This document shows positions 41,335 through 49,498 of a DNA stretch of 64,000 nucleotides, one piece after another. Below the pieces are notes generated by a model that was not told the origin of the DNA, ran no database searches, and saw only the letters and a program-made list of their open reading frames with translations. A program made the translations under genes and the position numbers. The stretch is from assembly GCA_017540645.1 (NCBI GenBank), contig JAFYAQ010000013.1:62001-126000 (forward strand). Direction: 5' to 3'. Numbering within the stretch: the first letter of the stretch is position 1; each line of letters opens with the position of its first letter. The DNA is from Oscillospiraceae bacterium. Its GTDB lineage: Bacteria; Bacillota; Clostridia; Oscillospirales; Oscillospiraceae.

Positions 41335-41994
41335 TCAGCCCTCCAGCAGGGCCTCCAGAGCCGAAAGATCGGAAAAATCCTCCAGATATACGTCCGCGTT
41401 TTGCCGCAGCAGGGGCAGCGACCCGGCCATGGTGTCGTCGTAGACCCCCACGGTGCCCAGGCCCAGGGCGCGGGCGCATTCCAGATTCGGGGCGGCGTCC
41501 TCGATGAGCAGCAGCTCCGACAACGGACAGCCCAGACGCTCGCCGCAGGCCTCATAGGGGGCGCGGCTGCGCTTGGAGCCCACTTCCGCCTCGCTGAGGA
41601 CGGCGTCGATGCGCGGCGGCAGTCCGAAATGCTCCAGAGCAACGCCCAGCATGGGCTGACGGGTGGCGGACAGTACCACGATCTTCAGCCCCCGCCGGCG
41701 CAGCAGAGCCAGAAGCTCCAGCGCGCCGGGCTTGAGGGCCACCCGGGTCAGGTAGTTTTCCTCCATCAGCGCCAGCCAGTAGTCCTCCAGCGGCCGGTCC
41801 GGAGATAGGCCGGGATAGCGGCGGCTGAGCTGCCTTGCCACCTCCCACATGGGAGCGCTGCGCAGAAGCTCGGCAAAGTCCTCCGGCGGCGTCAGACCGG
41901 AGCGCCGGAACGCCTTCCACGGCAGATCCATCCAGTATGGCATGGAATCGGCCAAAGTCCCATCAAAATCCACCAGCGCCGCCCGATAGCCCAC
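41335..41994 (-). CDS. HAD-superfamily phosphatase (phosphoglycolate phosphatase/beta-phosphoglucomutase-like)
   Basis: 219 residues. Motif I 'VDFDGTLADSM' (nucleophile Asp), motif II 'VVLSATRQP', motif III Lys in the middle, and motif IV 'LLIEDAAPNLECARALG'. The helical cap follows motif I (subclass I). It dephosphorylates a small metabolite; the substrate cannot be told. Confidence 0.9.
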   Translation of the reverse strand: MGYRAALVDFDGTLADSMPYWMDLPWKAFRRSGLTPPEDFAELLRSAPMWEVARQLSRRYPGLSPDRPLEDYWLALMEENYLTRVALKPGALELLALLRRRGLKIVVLSATRQPMLGVALEHFGLPPRIDAVLSEAEVGSKRSRAPYEACGERLGCPLSELLLIEDAAPNLECARALGLGTVGVYDDTMAGSLPLLRQNADVYLEDFSDLSALEALLEG

Positions 41995-42137
41995 CGCGCG
42001 TCTCCTCCCTGTTCCTTAAAAATGCCATAAAAAAGCCATTTGATTATAGCTCTTTTTTCGCCGGGAGGCAATTGCATTTTCCGATACGATACGGTATGAT
42101 GGGATAACTAAACTGTCATTTGCCGGAGGGAGCGCAG

Positions 42138-43550
42138 GTGGAGGAAAAAAAGAAAAAACTGCGCCGCCTCTATTGGCTGACAGCGCTGGCGGCGCTGCTC
42201 CTGACCGCGGCCGCGGCGATGCTGATCTATCTGGCCGGGAGCAGGGGCGTTTCCGCCGACGCGGACAATCCCCGGGCGATCCTGCGCAGCTATGATGTCA
42301 GCCATTATAACGGCGCGAGCCTCCGGGAGGACGGCACGCTGGAGATGGATCTGGAAAAGGCGGACCTCTACTGGTTCGCCCGGGAATACGGCCTGACCGG
42401 ACCGATCCGGGACTGGCTCGGCAGCGACGGCGAGCTGCTTTCCGCGGGCTTCCGTCTCAGCGGCAGTACCGTGACCATCAGCGTGCGCCGCCGGGCGAGG
42501 GGCTTTTTGCCCCTTTCCTATCGGGCGGAGGCCCAGGTGGGGCTCTGGGGCCAGATCCTGGTCCTGGATTTTCAGAAGGTCAGTCTGGGCGCCAGGATCC
42601 GGCTCCCGGTGAGCCAGTGGCCCTCGCTTTTCCGGCGGCAGCTCAGCATAGACCTGTCCGGTACGGACCTGGCCTCCGAGCTGCTGGGCGCGGAACTCTC
42701 GGAGGGAGAACTCCGGCTGCGGCTGGCGGGACTGACGGGACTCCGGGGCGGGACCCTGTCCCGGGACAGTCGGAGCGCCGCCGCGCTTCGGCTGTTCGGC
42801 CTGGACCAGGATAAGGACGCCGGACTCTGGGAAGAGGACAAGGTGGCGGCCCGGGAGCTGTGCAGGGGCGCCCTGGACAGCGGAGACCCCCGGGCGTATC
42901 TGGCGGAGGCCATGAGTCAGTGCCGGGAGGAGGATCTGCCCGTCCTGTGGGAACATGCCAGCTCCGTGGCCCGCCGCTGGCTTTGGAACCCCCTGAAACA
43001 GGAGGCGGAGCTGCGGCGCCAGGAACGGGAGAAACGGCTGGCCGAGCGGCAGAAACCCTATGAAAATCTGCTGCTGGCAGCCCGGGAGAGCTACCGCAGC
43101 GGCGCCCTGGGCATCTGCGAGACCGGTTTTTACAACCCGGTCACCGGCGACGCGGTCCACCCCGGCACCCTTTCCAAGCTGGGCGTCACCGCCATCGACA
43201 GCCGGATCGTGCTGCTCACCGGCAGGGAGGCAGCGCCGGAGGAGATGCCGGATCTCTTGTCGGTGCCCCGGAAAAACTGGCTGACCATGGAAAAGGATAT
43301 GGACTGGAAGGCGGACGTGGATCTGGGGGTGCTGCTGACCACGGAGGGAGACGTGCCCATCCTGCTCTATCGGAGGGGAGACGGCACGCTGGTGCTCCGG
43401 GAGGTAACGGAGGAACTGTACGTCTCCGCCATGGTGTCCCGGACCATCCCTGCCGTGGATTTGGACAGTCTGGCGGCCGTGACGGAGTTCCCGGGACCGG
43501 CCGGAGAGGGCTTTACCGGAGCGGTCATCGCCTTTTTGGCGGGAGAATAA
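42138..43550 (+). CDS. Uncharacterised membrane-anchored protein
   Basis: 470 residues from a GTG with a GGAGG site seven bases upstream. Lys-rich N-terminus, one membrane helix (~12-35), then an extracellular region with no recognised domain. Residues ~290-310 are a charged helical stretch ('QEREKRLAERQKPYENLL'). 'GFYNPVTGDAVHPGTLSKLG' (~333-352) is a distinctive segment. It is 18 bp upstream of the E2-like acetyltransferase gene in the same direction. Confidence 0.6.
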   Translation: MEEKKKKLRRLYWLTALAALLLTAAAAMLIYLAGSRGVSADADNPRAILRSYDVSHYNGASLREDGTLEMDLEKADLYWFAREYGLTGPIRDWLGSDGELLSAGFRLSGSTVTISVRRRARGFLPLSYRAEAQVGLWGQILVLDFQKVSLGARIRLPVSQWPSLFRRQLSIDLSGTDLASELLGAELSEGELRLRLAGLTGLRGGTLSRDSRSAAALRLFGLDQDKDAGLWEEDKVAARELCRGALDSGDPRAYLAEAMSQCREEDLPVLWEHASSVARRWLWNPLKQEAELRRQEREKRLAERQKPYENLLLAARESYRSGALGICETGFYNPVTGDAVHPGTLSKLGVTAIDSRIVLLTGREAAPEEMPDLLSVPRKNWLTMEKDMDWKADVDLGVLLTTEGDVPILLYRRGDGTLVLREVTEELYVSAMVSRTIPAVDLDSLAAVTEFPGPAGEGFTGAVIAFLAGE

Positions 43551-43568
43551 AAAAAGGGAGAAAGAGAA

Positions 43569-44465
43569 ATGAGCGAAGAAACCGTTTACAAGCGCAAGCG
43601 GGGGGATCGGTATGACGGCCGCTGGATCAAGGACGTCACCGGCCTTACCACCATCATGATGCACATCATGCCCCAGCGGACCGAGAGTGAGGTGTTTTTG
43701 CAGGAGAAGATCGACGCCACCGAGGTGGTGCGCTACCTGGAAGCCAAAAACGCCTCCCACCCGGAGTATAAGACCACCATCTTCCACGCCCTGCTCATCG
43801 CCGTGGCCCGGATGCTCCGGGAGCGGCCCAAGATGAACCGCTTCATCCAGGGGCGGCGGATGTACGAGCGCTACGAGACCAGCCTGAGCTTTCTGGCCAA
43901 ACGGCGCTTTACCGACGGGGCGGAGGAGGCCTTCATGTTCTTCGTCCCCAAGGCGGAGGACAATCTGGACTCCCTGAGCTACGAGGTGGCCGGCAAGATC
44001 CACGAGACCCGGAAGTCCGAGACCGCCACCGGCGGCATGGACAGCGTGGTCAACGGCTTTGCCAAGATCCCCCGGCTGCTGCTGATGCTGGTGGTGCGCA
44101 TCATACGCTGGCTGGATTTCTGGGGCGTGAACCCCAAGGCCATCACCGACGGCGACAGCAACTATTCCAGCGTGCTGCTGTCCAACCTGGGCAGCATCCG
44201 GGGCCCGGCCGTGTACCACCACCTGAACAACTACGGCACCAACAGCATCATGATCACCGTGGGCACCCTCCACAAGGAGGAGATGCTGATGCCCGACGGG
44301 CACAAGGAGATCCGGGACGTGCTGGAGATCGGCGTCACCATCGACGAGCGCATCGGGGACGGCTTTTATTTCGTCCGCTCTCTGAAGCTGGTCAAGCACA
44401 TCTTCGCCCATCCCGAGCTGCTGGATCAGCCTCTGGGCATCCCCAGCGGCTTTGACTACAAGTAA
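43569..44465 (+). CDS. Acyltransferase-fold protein (2-oxo acid dehydrogenase E2 catalytic-domain/CAT-like)
   Basis: 298 residues without lipoyl or E1/E3-binding domains. The catalytic-domain fold of E2/chloramphenicol acetyltransferase is recognisable from 'KTTIFHALLIAVARMLRERP', 'LSNLGSIRGPAVYHHL' and the end 'VTIDERIGDGFYF'. In active enzymes this last motif is D-H-R-x-x-D-G; here the catalytic His is replaced by Glu. It may not be an acetyltransferase. Family members of this stand-alone form occur in many Clostridia with unknown role. Confidence 0.7.
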   Translation: MSEETVYKRKRGDRYDGRWIKDVTGLTTIMMHIMPQRTESEVFLQEKIDATEVVRYLEAKNASHPEYKTTIFHALLIAVARMLRERPKMNRFIQGRRMYERYETSLSFLAKRRFTDGAEEAFMFFVPKAEDNLDSLSYEVAGKIHETRKSETATGGMDSVVNGFAKIPRLLLMLVVRIIRWLDFWGVNPKAITDGDSNYSSVLLSNLGSIRGPAVYHHLNNYGTNSIMITVGTLHKEEMLMPDGHKEIRDVLEIGVTIDERIGDGFYFVRSLKLVKHIFAHPELLDQPLGIPSGFDYK

Positions 44466-44492
44466 AGCGCCGGATACAGCGCCGGATAAAAG

Positions 44493-44537
44493 AAAAGGCA
44501 AATCCGCCCCTTCGAGCGGATTTGCCTTTTCTTTTTG
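44493..44537. terminator. Bidirectional terminator between the E2-like gene and ireB
   Basis: AAAAGGCAAATCCGC and GCGGATTTGCCTTTT form a 15-bp stem; T-rich on both sides. Confidence 0.9.
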
Positions 44538-44554
44538 TAAGCCTTGTTTCCCGA

Positions 44555-44803
44555 TCAGTCGTCGCGCTCCAGATAGTTGCGGACCAGCTCCTGCAGAAGC
44601 TCGTCCCGTTCCACCCGGGTGATGAGGGAGCGGGCGTTGTTGTAGTTGGTGATGTAGGTGGGGTCCTCGGACAGGATGTAGCCCACCAGCTGGTTGATCG
44701 GATTATAGCCCTTCAGCACCAGCGCGTCATACACGGAGGAGAGGATCTCCCGGATCTGCTCCTGGCTGGATAAGGTGTTGAATTGTTTTGTGCCCTCGGC
44801 CAT
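44555..44803 (-). CDS. IreB-family regulatory phosphoprotein (UPF0297)
   Basis: 82 residues. '[33 protein letters not shown]' (residues ~20-52) is the near-invariant core. IreB is phosphorylated by the Ser/Thr kinase IreK in Enterococcus and influences cell-wall antibiotic tolerance. Usually beside ruvX; here it is alone between terminators and the pheST operon. Confidence 0.93.
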   Translation of the reverse strand: MAEGTKQFNTLSSQEQIREILSSVYDALVLKGYNPINQLVGYILSEDPTYITNYNNARSLITRVERDELLQELVRNYLERDD

Positions 44804-44897
44804 ACGTGATCCCCCTCTTGCAATTTTTACTTATTATAAAGGATAACACAAAATGCCGTGATTTTACAAGAGAAAAGTTATCAATTTTACCACTTTT

Positions 44898-47276
44898 TTA
44901 TCGGATCACCGCGCCCAGACGCTCCCGGAGAGCGGTGAGAACGGCGCTGACCGCCTCCTCGGCGTGGTCGTCGGTGAGAGTGGCCTCGTCGGAGCGCAGG
45001 GTGAGGGAGAAGGCCACGCTCTTTTTGCCCGCGGGGATGCCGGGGCCGGTATACACGTCAAAGAGCCGCAGATCCTTCAGCACCGCGGTGCCGGCGGAGC
45101 GGATGCACTCGCTCAGCTCGCCCACGCTCAGTGAGGCGTCGCACAGCAGGGCAATATCCCGGGTGATGGCGGGGAAGCGGGGCAGCGGGACATAGACCGC
45201 CTCCGGGCCCCGCAGGGCGTAAAGGGCGGCGGCGTCCAGCTCCGCGCAGAAGCACTCCGCGTCCAGACCGTAGGTGTCGGCCACCTGGGGATGGATCTGG
45301 CCCAGAGTGCCGATCCGGGTCTCGCCGCTCCAAACGGCGGCGCAGCGGCCGGGGTGGTAAGAGGGGTCGGTCTTCTCCGCGGTGAAACGGACTTTCGGGG
45401 TCCGGGCGGCGCGCAGCAGCTCCTCCACCGCGCCCTTCAGACCGAAGAAGTCCGCGCCGTCGCCGTAGGCGCCCAGGGTCAGCACTGTGTGTTCGTCGGC
45501 CAGCGGGGTCTGGGGCTGCTTGTTGTATACGGTGGCCATCTCGTAGAGCCGGACGGCCATGTTCCGCCGGTTCAGGTTGGTGGACAGGACCGAGAGCATG
45601 GAGGGCAGGGCGGTGGTGCGCATGATGCTGGTGTCCTCCCCCAGGGGATTGAGGATGGTGAAGGCGTCCCGGCGGGGATCGTCCTTGGGCAGGCGGATCT
45701 TGTCAAAGCCGGAGGGGCTGACGAAGGAGTAGGTCATGATCTCCGTGAAGCCCATGGAGCGGCACTCGAGACCCATCATGCGGCGGAACTTTTCCTTGTC
45801 GGAGAAGCCGCCCTCCACCGCGGCGCCCCGCATGTCCGTGGGGGCGATCCGGTCGAAGCCCCAGAAGCGGGCCACTTCCTCGGCAATGTCCGCCTCCCGG
45901 AGGCAGTCGCCCCGCCAGGAGGGAACGAGGATCGTGTCGCCCTCCAGACCGAAGCCCAGAGTCTCCAGAGTCTTCACCATGAAGTCCCGGGGGATGTCGG
46001 TGCCCAGCAGGGCGTTGATCTTGCCGCAGTCCAGGGGAATGGTCGTGGCGGGGATCTCGCCGGGGAGGACGTCGATGATGCCGTCCATCACCTCGCCCGC
46101 GCCCAGCATTTCCACCAGCTCGCAGGCCCGGTCCACCGCGGGCACGGTGCCCTGGATATCCAGCCCCTTTTCAAAGCGGCCGGAGGCGTCGGTGCGCATG
46201 CCCAGGGCGATGGCGGTCTTGCGGATGGAGGGGCCGGAGAAGTTGGCGCTCTCAAACACGATGGTGGTGGTGTCGTCGGTGATCTCGCTGTTGGCGCCGC
46301 CCATGACGCCGGCCAGAGCCACCGGCCCCTCCGGGTCGGCGATCACCAGCATGCCGGGCTGCAAGGCGTGGTCCTTGCCGTCCAGGGTCTGGAGGCTCTC
46401 GCCCTCGACAGCCCGGCGGACGATAATCTTTCCCTCATGGAGGCAGGCGTAGTCAAAGGCGTGCATGGGCTGACCGTACTCCAGCATCACATAGTTGGTG
46501 ATATCCACGATGTTGTTGATGGGCCGGACGCCGCTGGCCCGCAGCCGCCGGCGCATCCACGCCGGGGAGGGGGCGATGCGGATGTTCTTCACCATCCGGG
46601 CGGTGTAGCGGGGGCACAGGTCCGCGTCGGCGATCTCCACCCGAAGGGCGTCGGCGATATTTCCCGCGCCGCCCTTCACCGCAGGCTCGGCCAGGGTCAG
46701 GGGGGTGTGGAAGGTGGCCGCGCTCTCCCGGGCCAGACCCCGGACGGAGAGACAGTCGGGCCGGTTGTTGGTGATCTCAAATTCCACCACGCTGTCGTTC
46801 AGGCGGCAGACCTCTTTGATATCCTCACCGGGCACGCAGGGCTCCTGGAGGATGAAAATGCCGTCCTCGATGGCGTAGGGGTAGTCTCTCTGCTCCAGGC
46901 CCAGCTCCTTCAGGGAGCAGAGCATGCCCTCGCTCAGCACGCCCCGGAGCTTGCCGGTGCGGATGCAGACGCCTCCGGGCAGGGTAGAGCTGTCCAGGGC
47001 CGTGGGGACCAGATCCCCCGCCTGAACGTTCTGGGCGCCGGTGACGATCTGGAGGGGCTGCTCGCCCCCCACATCCACCTGGCAGATCCACATGTGGTCG
47101 GAGTCGGGGTGGCGCAGCAGGGACAGCACCTTGCCCACCACCACCCGGGAGATGCCCTCTCCCGTGCGGGAGCAGCCCTCCACCTTGGAGCCGGACATGG
47201 TCATGGCATCGCAGTAGTCCTTGTCGGAGACCGCGATGGGGGTATATTCATTCAGCCATTCTCTGGATAAAAGCAT
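44898..47276 (-). CDS. pheT: Phenylalanyl-tRNA synthetase beta subunit
   Basis: 792 residues, full length. EMAP/tRNA-binding domain near the N-terminus ('VVVGKVLSLLRHPDSDHMWICQVD'-type region, ~45-68), B3/B4 editing domain, B5, and C-terminal ferredoxin-like anticodon-binding domain ('FPAITRDIALLCDASLSVGEL'). With PheS forms the (alpha-beta)2 enzyme charging tRNA-Phe. Controlled by the T-box upstream of pheS. Confidence 0.98.
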   Translation of the reverse strand: MLLSREWLNEYTPIAVSDKDYCDAMTMSGSKVEGCSRTGEGISRVVVGKVLSLLRHPDSDHMWICQVDVGGEQPLQIVTGAQNVQAGDLVPTALDSSTLPGGVCIRTGKLRGVLSEGMLCSLKELGLEQRDYPYAIEDGIFILQEPCVPGEDIKEVCRLNDSVVEFEITNNRPDCLSVRGLARESAATFHTPLTLAEPAVKGGAGNIADALRVEIADADLCPRYTARMVKNIRIAPSPAWMRRRLRASGVRPINNIVDITNYVMLEYGQPMHAFDYACLHEGKIIVRRAVEGESLQTLDGKDHALQPGMLVIADPEGPVALAGVMGGANSEITDDTTTIVFESANFSGPSIRKTAIALGMRTDASGRFEKGLDIQGTVPAVDRACELVEMLGAGEVMDGIIDVLPGEIPATTIPLDCGKINALLGTDIPRDFMVKTLETLGFGLEGDTILVPSWRGDCLREADIAEEVARFWGFDRIAPTDMRGAAVEGGFSDKEKFRRMMGLECRSMGFTEIMTYSFVSPSGFDKIRLPKDDPRRDAFTILNPLGEDTSIMRTTALPSMLSVLSTNLNRRNMAVRLYEMATVYNKQPQTPLADEHTVLTLGAYGDGADFFGLKGAVEELLRAARTPKVRFTAEKTDPSYHPGRCAAVWSGETRIGTLGQIHPQVADTYGLDAECFCAELDAAALYALRGPEAVYVPLPRFPAITRDIALLCDASLSVGELSECIRSAGTAVLKDLRLFDVYTGPGIPAGKKSVAFSLTLRSDEATLTDDHAEEAVSAVLTALRERLGAVIR

Positions 47277-47291
47277 GGTACCTCTTCCTCC

Positions 47292-48317
47292 TTAAAACTG
47301 GTTCAGGAACCGGACGTCGTTTTCGTAGAGCAGGCGCATGTCGCTGATCTGGAAGCGGCGCATGGTCAGCCGCTCCAGGCCCACGCCGAAGGCAAAGCCG
47401 CTGTAGACCTCCGGGTCGATGCCGCTCATCTCCAGCACGTGGGGGTGGACCATGCCCGCGCCCAGGATCTCGATCCAGCCCTCGCCCTTGCACACCCGGC
47501 AGCCCCGGCCGTGGCATTCAAAGCACTGCACGTCCATCTCGCAGCTGGGCTCGGTGAAGGGGAAGTGGTGGGGGCGGAAGCGGGTCACGGTGTCCGGACC
47601 GTAGATCTTCTGCATCAGAGTGTTGAGCGTGCCCTTCAGATCGCCCATGGTGACACCCTTGTCGATCACCAGACCCTCGATCTGGTGGAACATGGGGGAG
47701 TGGGTGGCGTCGATCTCGTCCTTGCGGTAGACCCGTCCCGGGGAGAGGATGCGGATGGGGGGCTTCATGCTCTCCATGACCCGGACCTGCACCGGGGAGG
47801 TTTGGCAGCGGAGGTGGACCTTCTCGTCGGGGGTGATATAGAAGGTATCGGTCCACTCCCGGACGGTGTGGTTCGCCGGGATGTTCAGCCGGTCAAAGTC
47901 GTAGGTGGCCAGCTCGATCTCCGGCCCCTCCACGATGGAAAAGCCCATGCCCACGAAAATATCCAGCACTTCGTCCAGGACGGTGTTGTTCACATGCTTC
48001 TTGCCCAGGCGGATCTCCTTGCCGGGCATGGTCACGTCCAGCGTCTCGCTCTCCAGACGCAGCTCCTGCATTTTGGCGGCCAGGGCGGACTTCCGGTCCT
48101 CCAGCTCGGCCTCCAGCTCGCCCCGGATCTGGTTGGCCAGCTGCCCGATCACGGGACGCTCCTCGGCGGAGAGCTTGCCCATCTGCTTTAAGATGGCGGT
48201 CAGCTCGCCCTTCTTGCCCAGGTATTTGACCCGCAGGCTCTCCAGAGCCTCCATGTCCACGGCCTGGTCGATGGCCTGCCGGGACGCCGAGCGCAGGGAC
48301 TCCAACAGTTCTCTCAT
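47292..48317 (-). CDS. pheS: Phenylalanyl-tRNA synthetase alpha subunit
   Basis: 341 residues from the ATG with AGGAGGAAG upstream; an open frame continues through the T-box but is not translated. N-terminal coiled coil, then class II motifs: 'HPMFHQIEGLVID' and 'GFAFGVGLERLTM' at the active site. Separated from pheT by 15 bp. Confidence 0.98.
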   Translation of the reverse strand: MRELLESLRSASRQAIDQAVDMEALESLRVKYLGKKGELTAILKQMGKLSAEERPVIGQLANQIRGELEAELEDRKSALAAKMQELRLESETLDVTMPGKEIRLGKKHVNNTVLDEVLDIFVGMGFSIVEGPEIELATYDFDRLNIPANHTVREWTDTFYITPDEKVHLRCQTSPVQVRVMESMKPPIRILSPGRVYRKDEIDATHSPMFHQIEGLVIDKGVTMGDLKGTLNTLMQKIYGPDTVTRFRPHHFPFTEPSCEMDVQCFECHGRGCRVCKGEGWIEILGAGMVHPHVLEMSGIDPEVYSGFAFGVGLERLTMRRFQISDMRLLYENDVRFLNQF

Positions 48318-48604
48318 ATTGCTTCCTCCTGTATGTTTACCTTTTTTATTCATGGAAAAGAAAAAACCCCTCGCCCCGAACGCGGGGACGAAGGGACGAA
48401 AGGCATGCTTCCGCGGTACCACCCATGTTTCGGAGAAGCGCACTTCTCCGCACTCTGCCGCTGTAACGGGCTTACCCGCCGGGGATTGGCCGGGGCTCCT
48501 GGGCGAACCAAGCGCGTCCTTGCCTTGGGGTGCTCTCAGCCCTTGTACCCCTCTCTGTCAGGCGGTGCGGCGCTATTTTCCCACTCTTCGCCGATGTCCT
48601 ACCC
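48318..48604 (-). ncRNA. T-box riboswitch controlling pheST
   Basis: Minus strand carries the T-box 'GGGTGGTACCGCGG' (48412-48425), complementary to the tRNA acceptor end in the antiterminator, followed by a terminator hairpin (CCCCTCGCCCCG arms with T6, ~48350-48390). Upstream lies a long stem I with a TTC (Phe) triplet at 48507-48505 that could be the specifier. It senses uncharged tRNA-Phe. Confidence 0.92.
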
Positions 48605-48633
48605 GTTATAACATAAGCGCCCGGGAATGGCAA
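48605..48633 (-). promoter_or_regulatory. Promoter of the pheST T-box transcript
   Basis: TTGCCA (48633-48628) and TATAAC (48610-48605) spaced by 17 bp at the upstream edge of the T-box. Confidence 0.6.
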
Positions 48634-48640
48634 GCAAAAC

Positions 48641-49498
48641 TTACATATTCCCGGGATATACAAAACGCAGGCGCTCCCGGGCCAGGTCCGTCAGGCGCAG
48701 GATGCACTGCCGCTCGGTGGCCGGGGTGTCCGGCATTTTCCAGCGGGGGAAAAAGCGGGTCAGATGCAGGGGAATGTCCTCTCCGTTGGGGAGAGAAGCG
48801 ATCCATTCCGCCAGAGACCGGATCTCCGCCTCGCCGTCGTTCATCCCCGGCACCACCAGCGTGGTGAGCTCCACATGACAGCGCTCCGCCGCCATAGCGA
48901 TAAAGCGCTTCACCGTCTCCAGATCACCCCCCAGACGCCGGGAATAGGTATCCGCCCGGAAGCACTTGAGGTCGATGTTCAGCGCGTCCGTCAGGGGGAG
49001 CAGGGTCCGGGCGATCTCCTCTGAGGCGCAGCCGTTGGTGACAAGGACGGTTTTCAGACCCTTTTCACGCAGGAGCACCGCCGTGTCCCGGACGTATTCC
49101 CAGCCGATCAGGGGCTCATTGTAGGTGAAGGCCACGCCGATATTGCCCCGGGGGCGCAGCTCCTCCGCCAGCGCCGCCAGGCCCTCCGGCGTCAGGTACC
49201 GGCGCTCCCGGTCCCGGAGAAACTCCCGCCCGTCGGACATGGAGATCTCCCAATTCTGGCAAAAGGGACAGCGCAGATTGCAGCCGAAGCTCCCCACGGA
49301 GAGGATGCTGCTGCCGGGATAATAGCGGGCCAGGGGCTTTTTCTCTATGGGGTCCAGGGCCAGGGAGCTGATGATCCCGTAGTTCAGGGGAACGATCTCC
49401 CCCCGGCGCATCCCCCGGGCCCGGCAGAGGCCGGTCCGGCCCTCTTCCAAGGCACAGTGATGGGGGCAGACCGGGCAGATGCGCTTTTCCTCAGCCAT
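48641..49498 (-). CDS. AmmeMemoRadiSam-system radical SAM enzyme
   Basis: 285 residues. N-terminal cysteines 'CPVCPHHCALEEGRTGLCRAR' resemble the PFL-activase-like insertion. The radical SAM cluster motif is 'GCNLRCPFCQNWEIS' (C-x3-C-x2-C, ~residue 72). 'AFTYNEPLIGWEY' is typical of this subgroup. Its ATG overlaps the stop of the Memo/AMMECR1 fusion, so the two proteins are made together. The reaction is unknown. Confidence 0.9.
   Translation of the reverse strand: MAEEKRICPVCPHHCALEEGRTGLCRARGMRRGEIVPLNYGIISSLALDPIEKKPLARYYPGSSILSVGSFGCNLRCPFCQNWEISMSDGREFLRDRERRYLTPEGLAALAEELRPRGNIGVAFTYNEPLIGWEYVRDTAVLLREKGLKTVLVTNGCASEEIARTLLPLTDALNIDLKCFRADTYSRRLGGDLETVKRFIAMAAERCHVELTTLVVPGMNDGEAEIRSLAEWIASLPNGEDIPLHLTRFFPRWKMPDTPATERQCILRLTDLARERLRFVYPGNM

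Noticed and set aside
42108..44501. 797-codon open frame on the minus strand
   Set aside because: Antisense shadow of the 42138-44465 genes, which have ribosome sites and family motifs.
45291..47270. 659-codon open frame on the plus strand opposite pheT
   Set aside because: Shadow of pheT, which is unambiguous.
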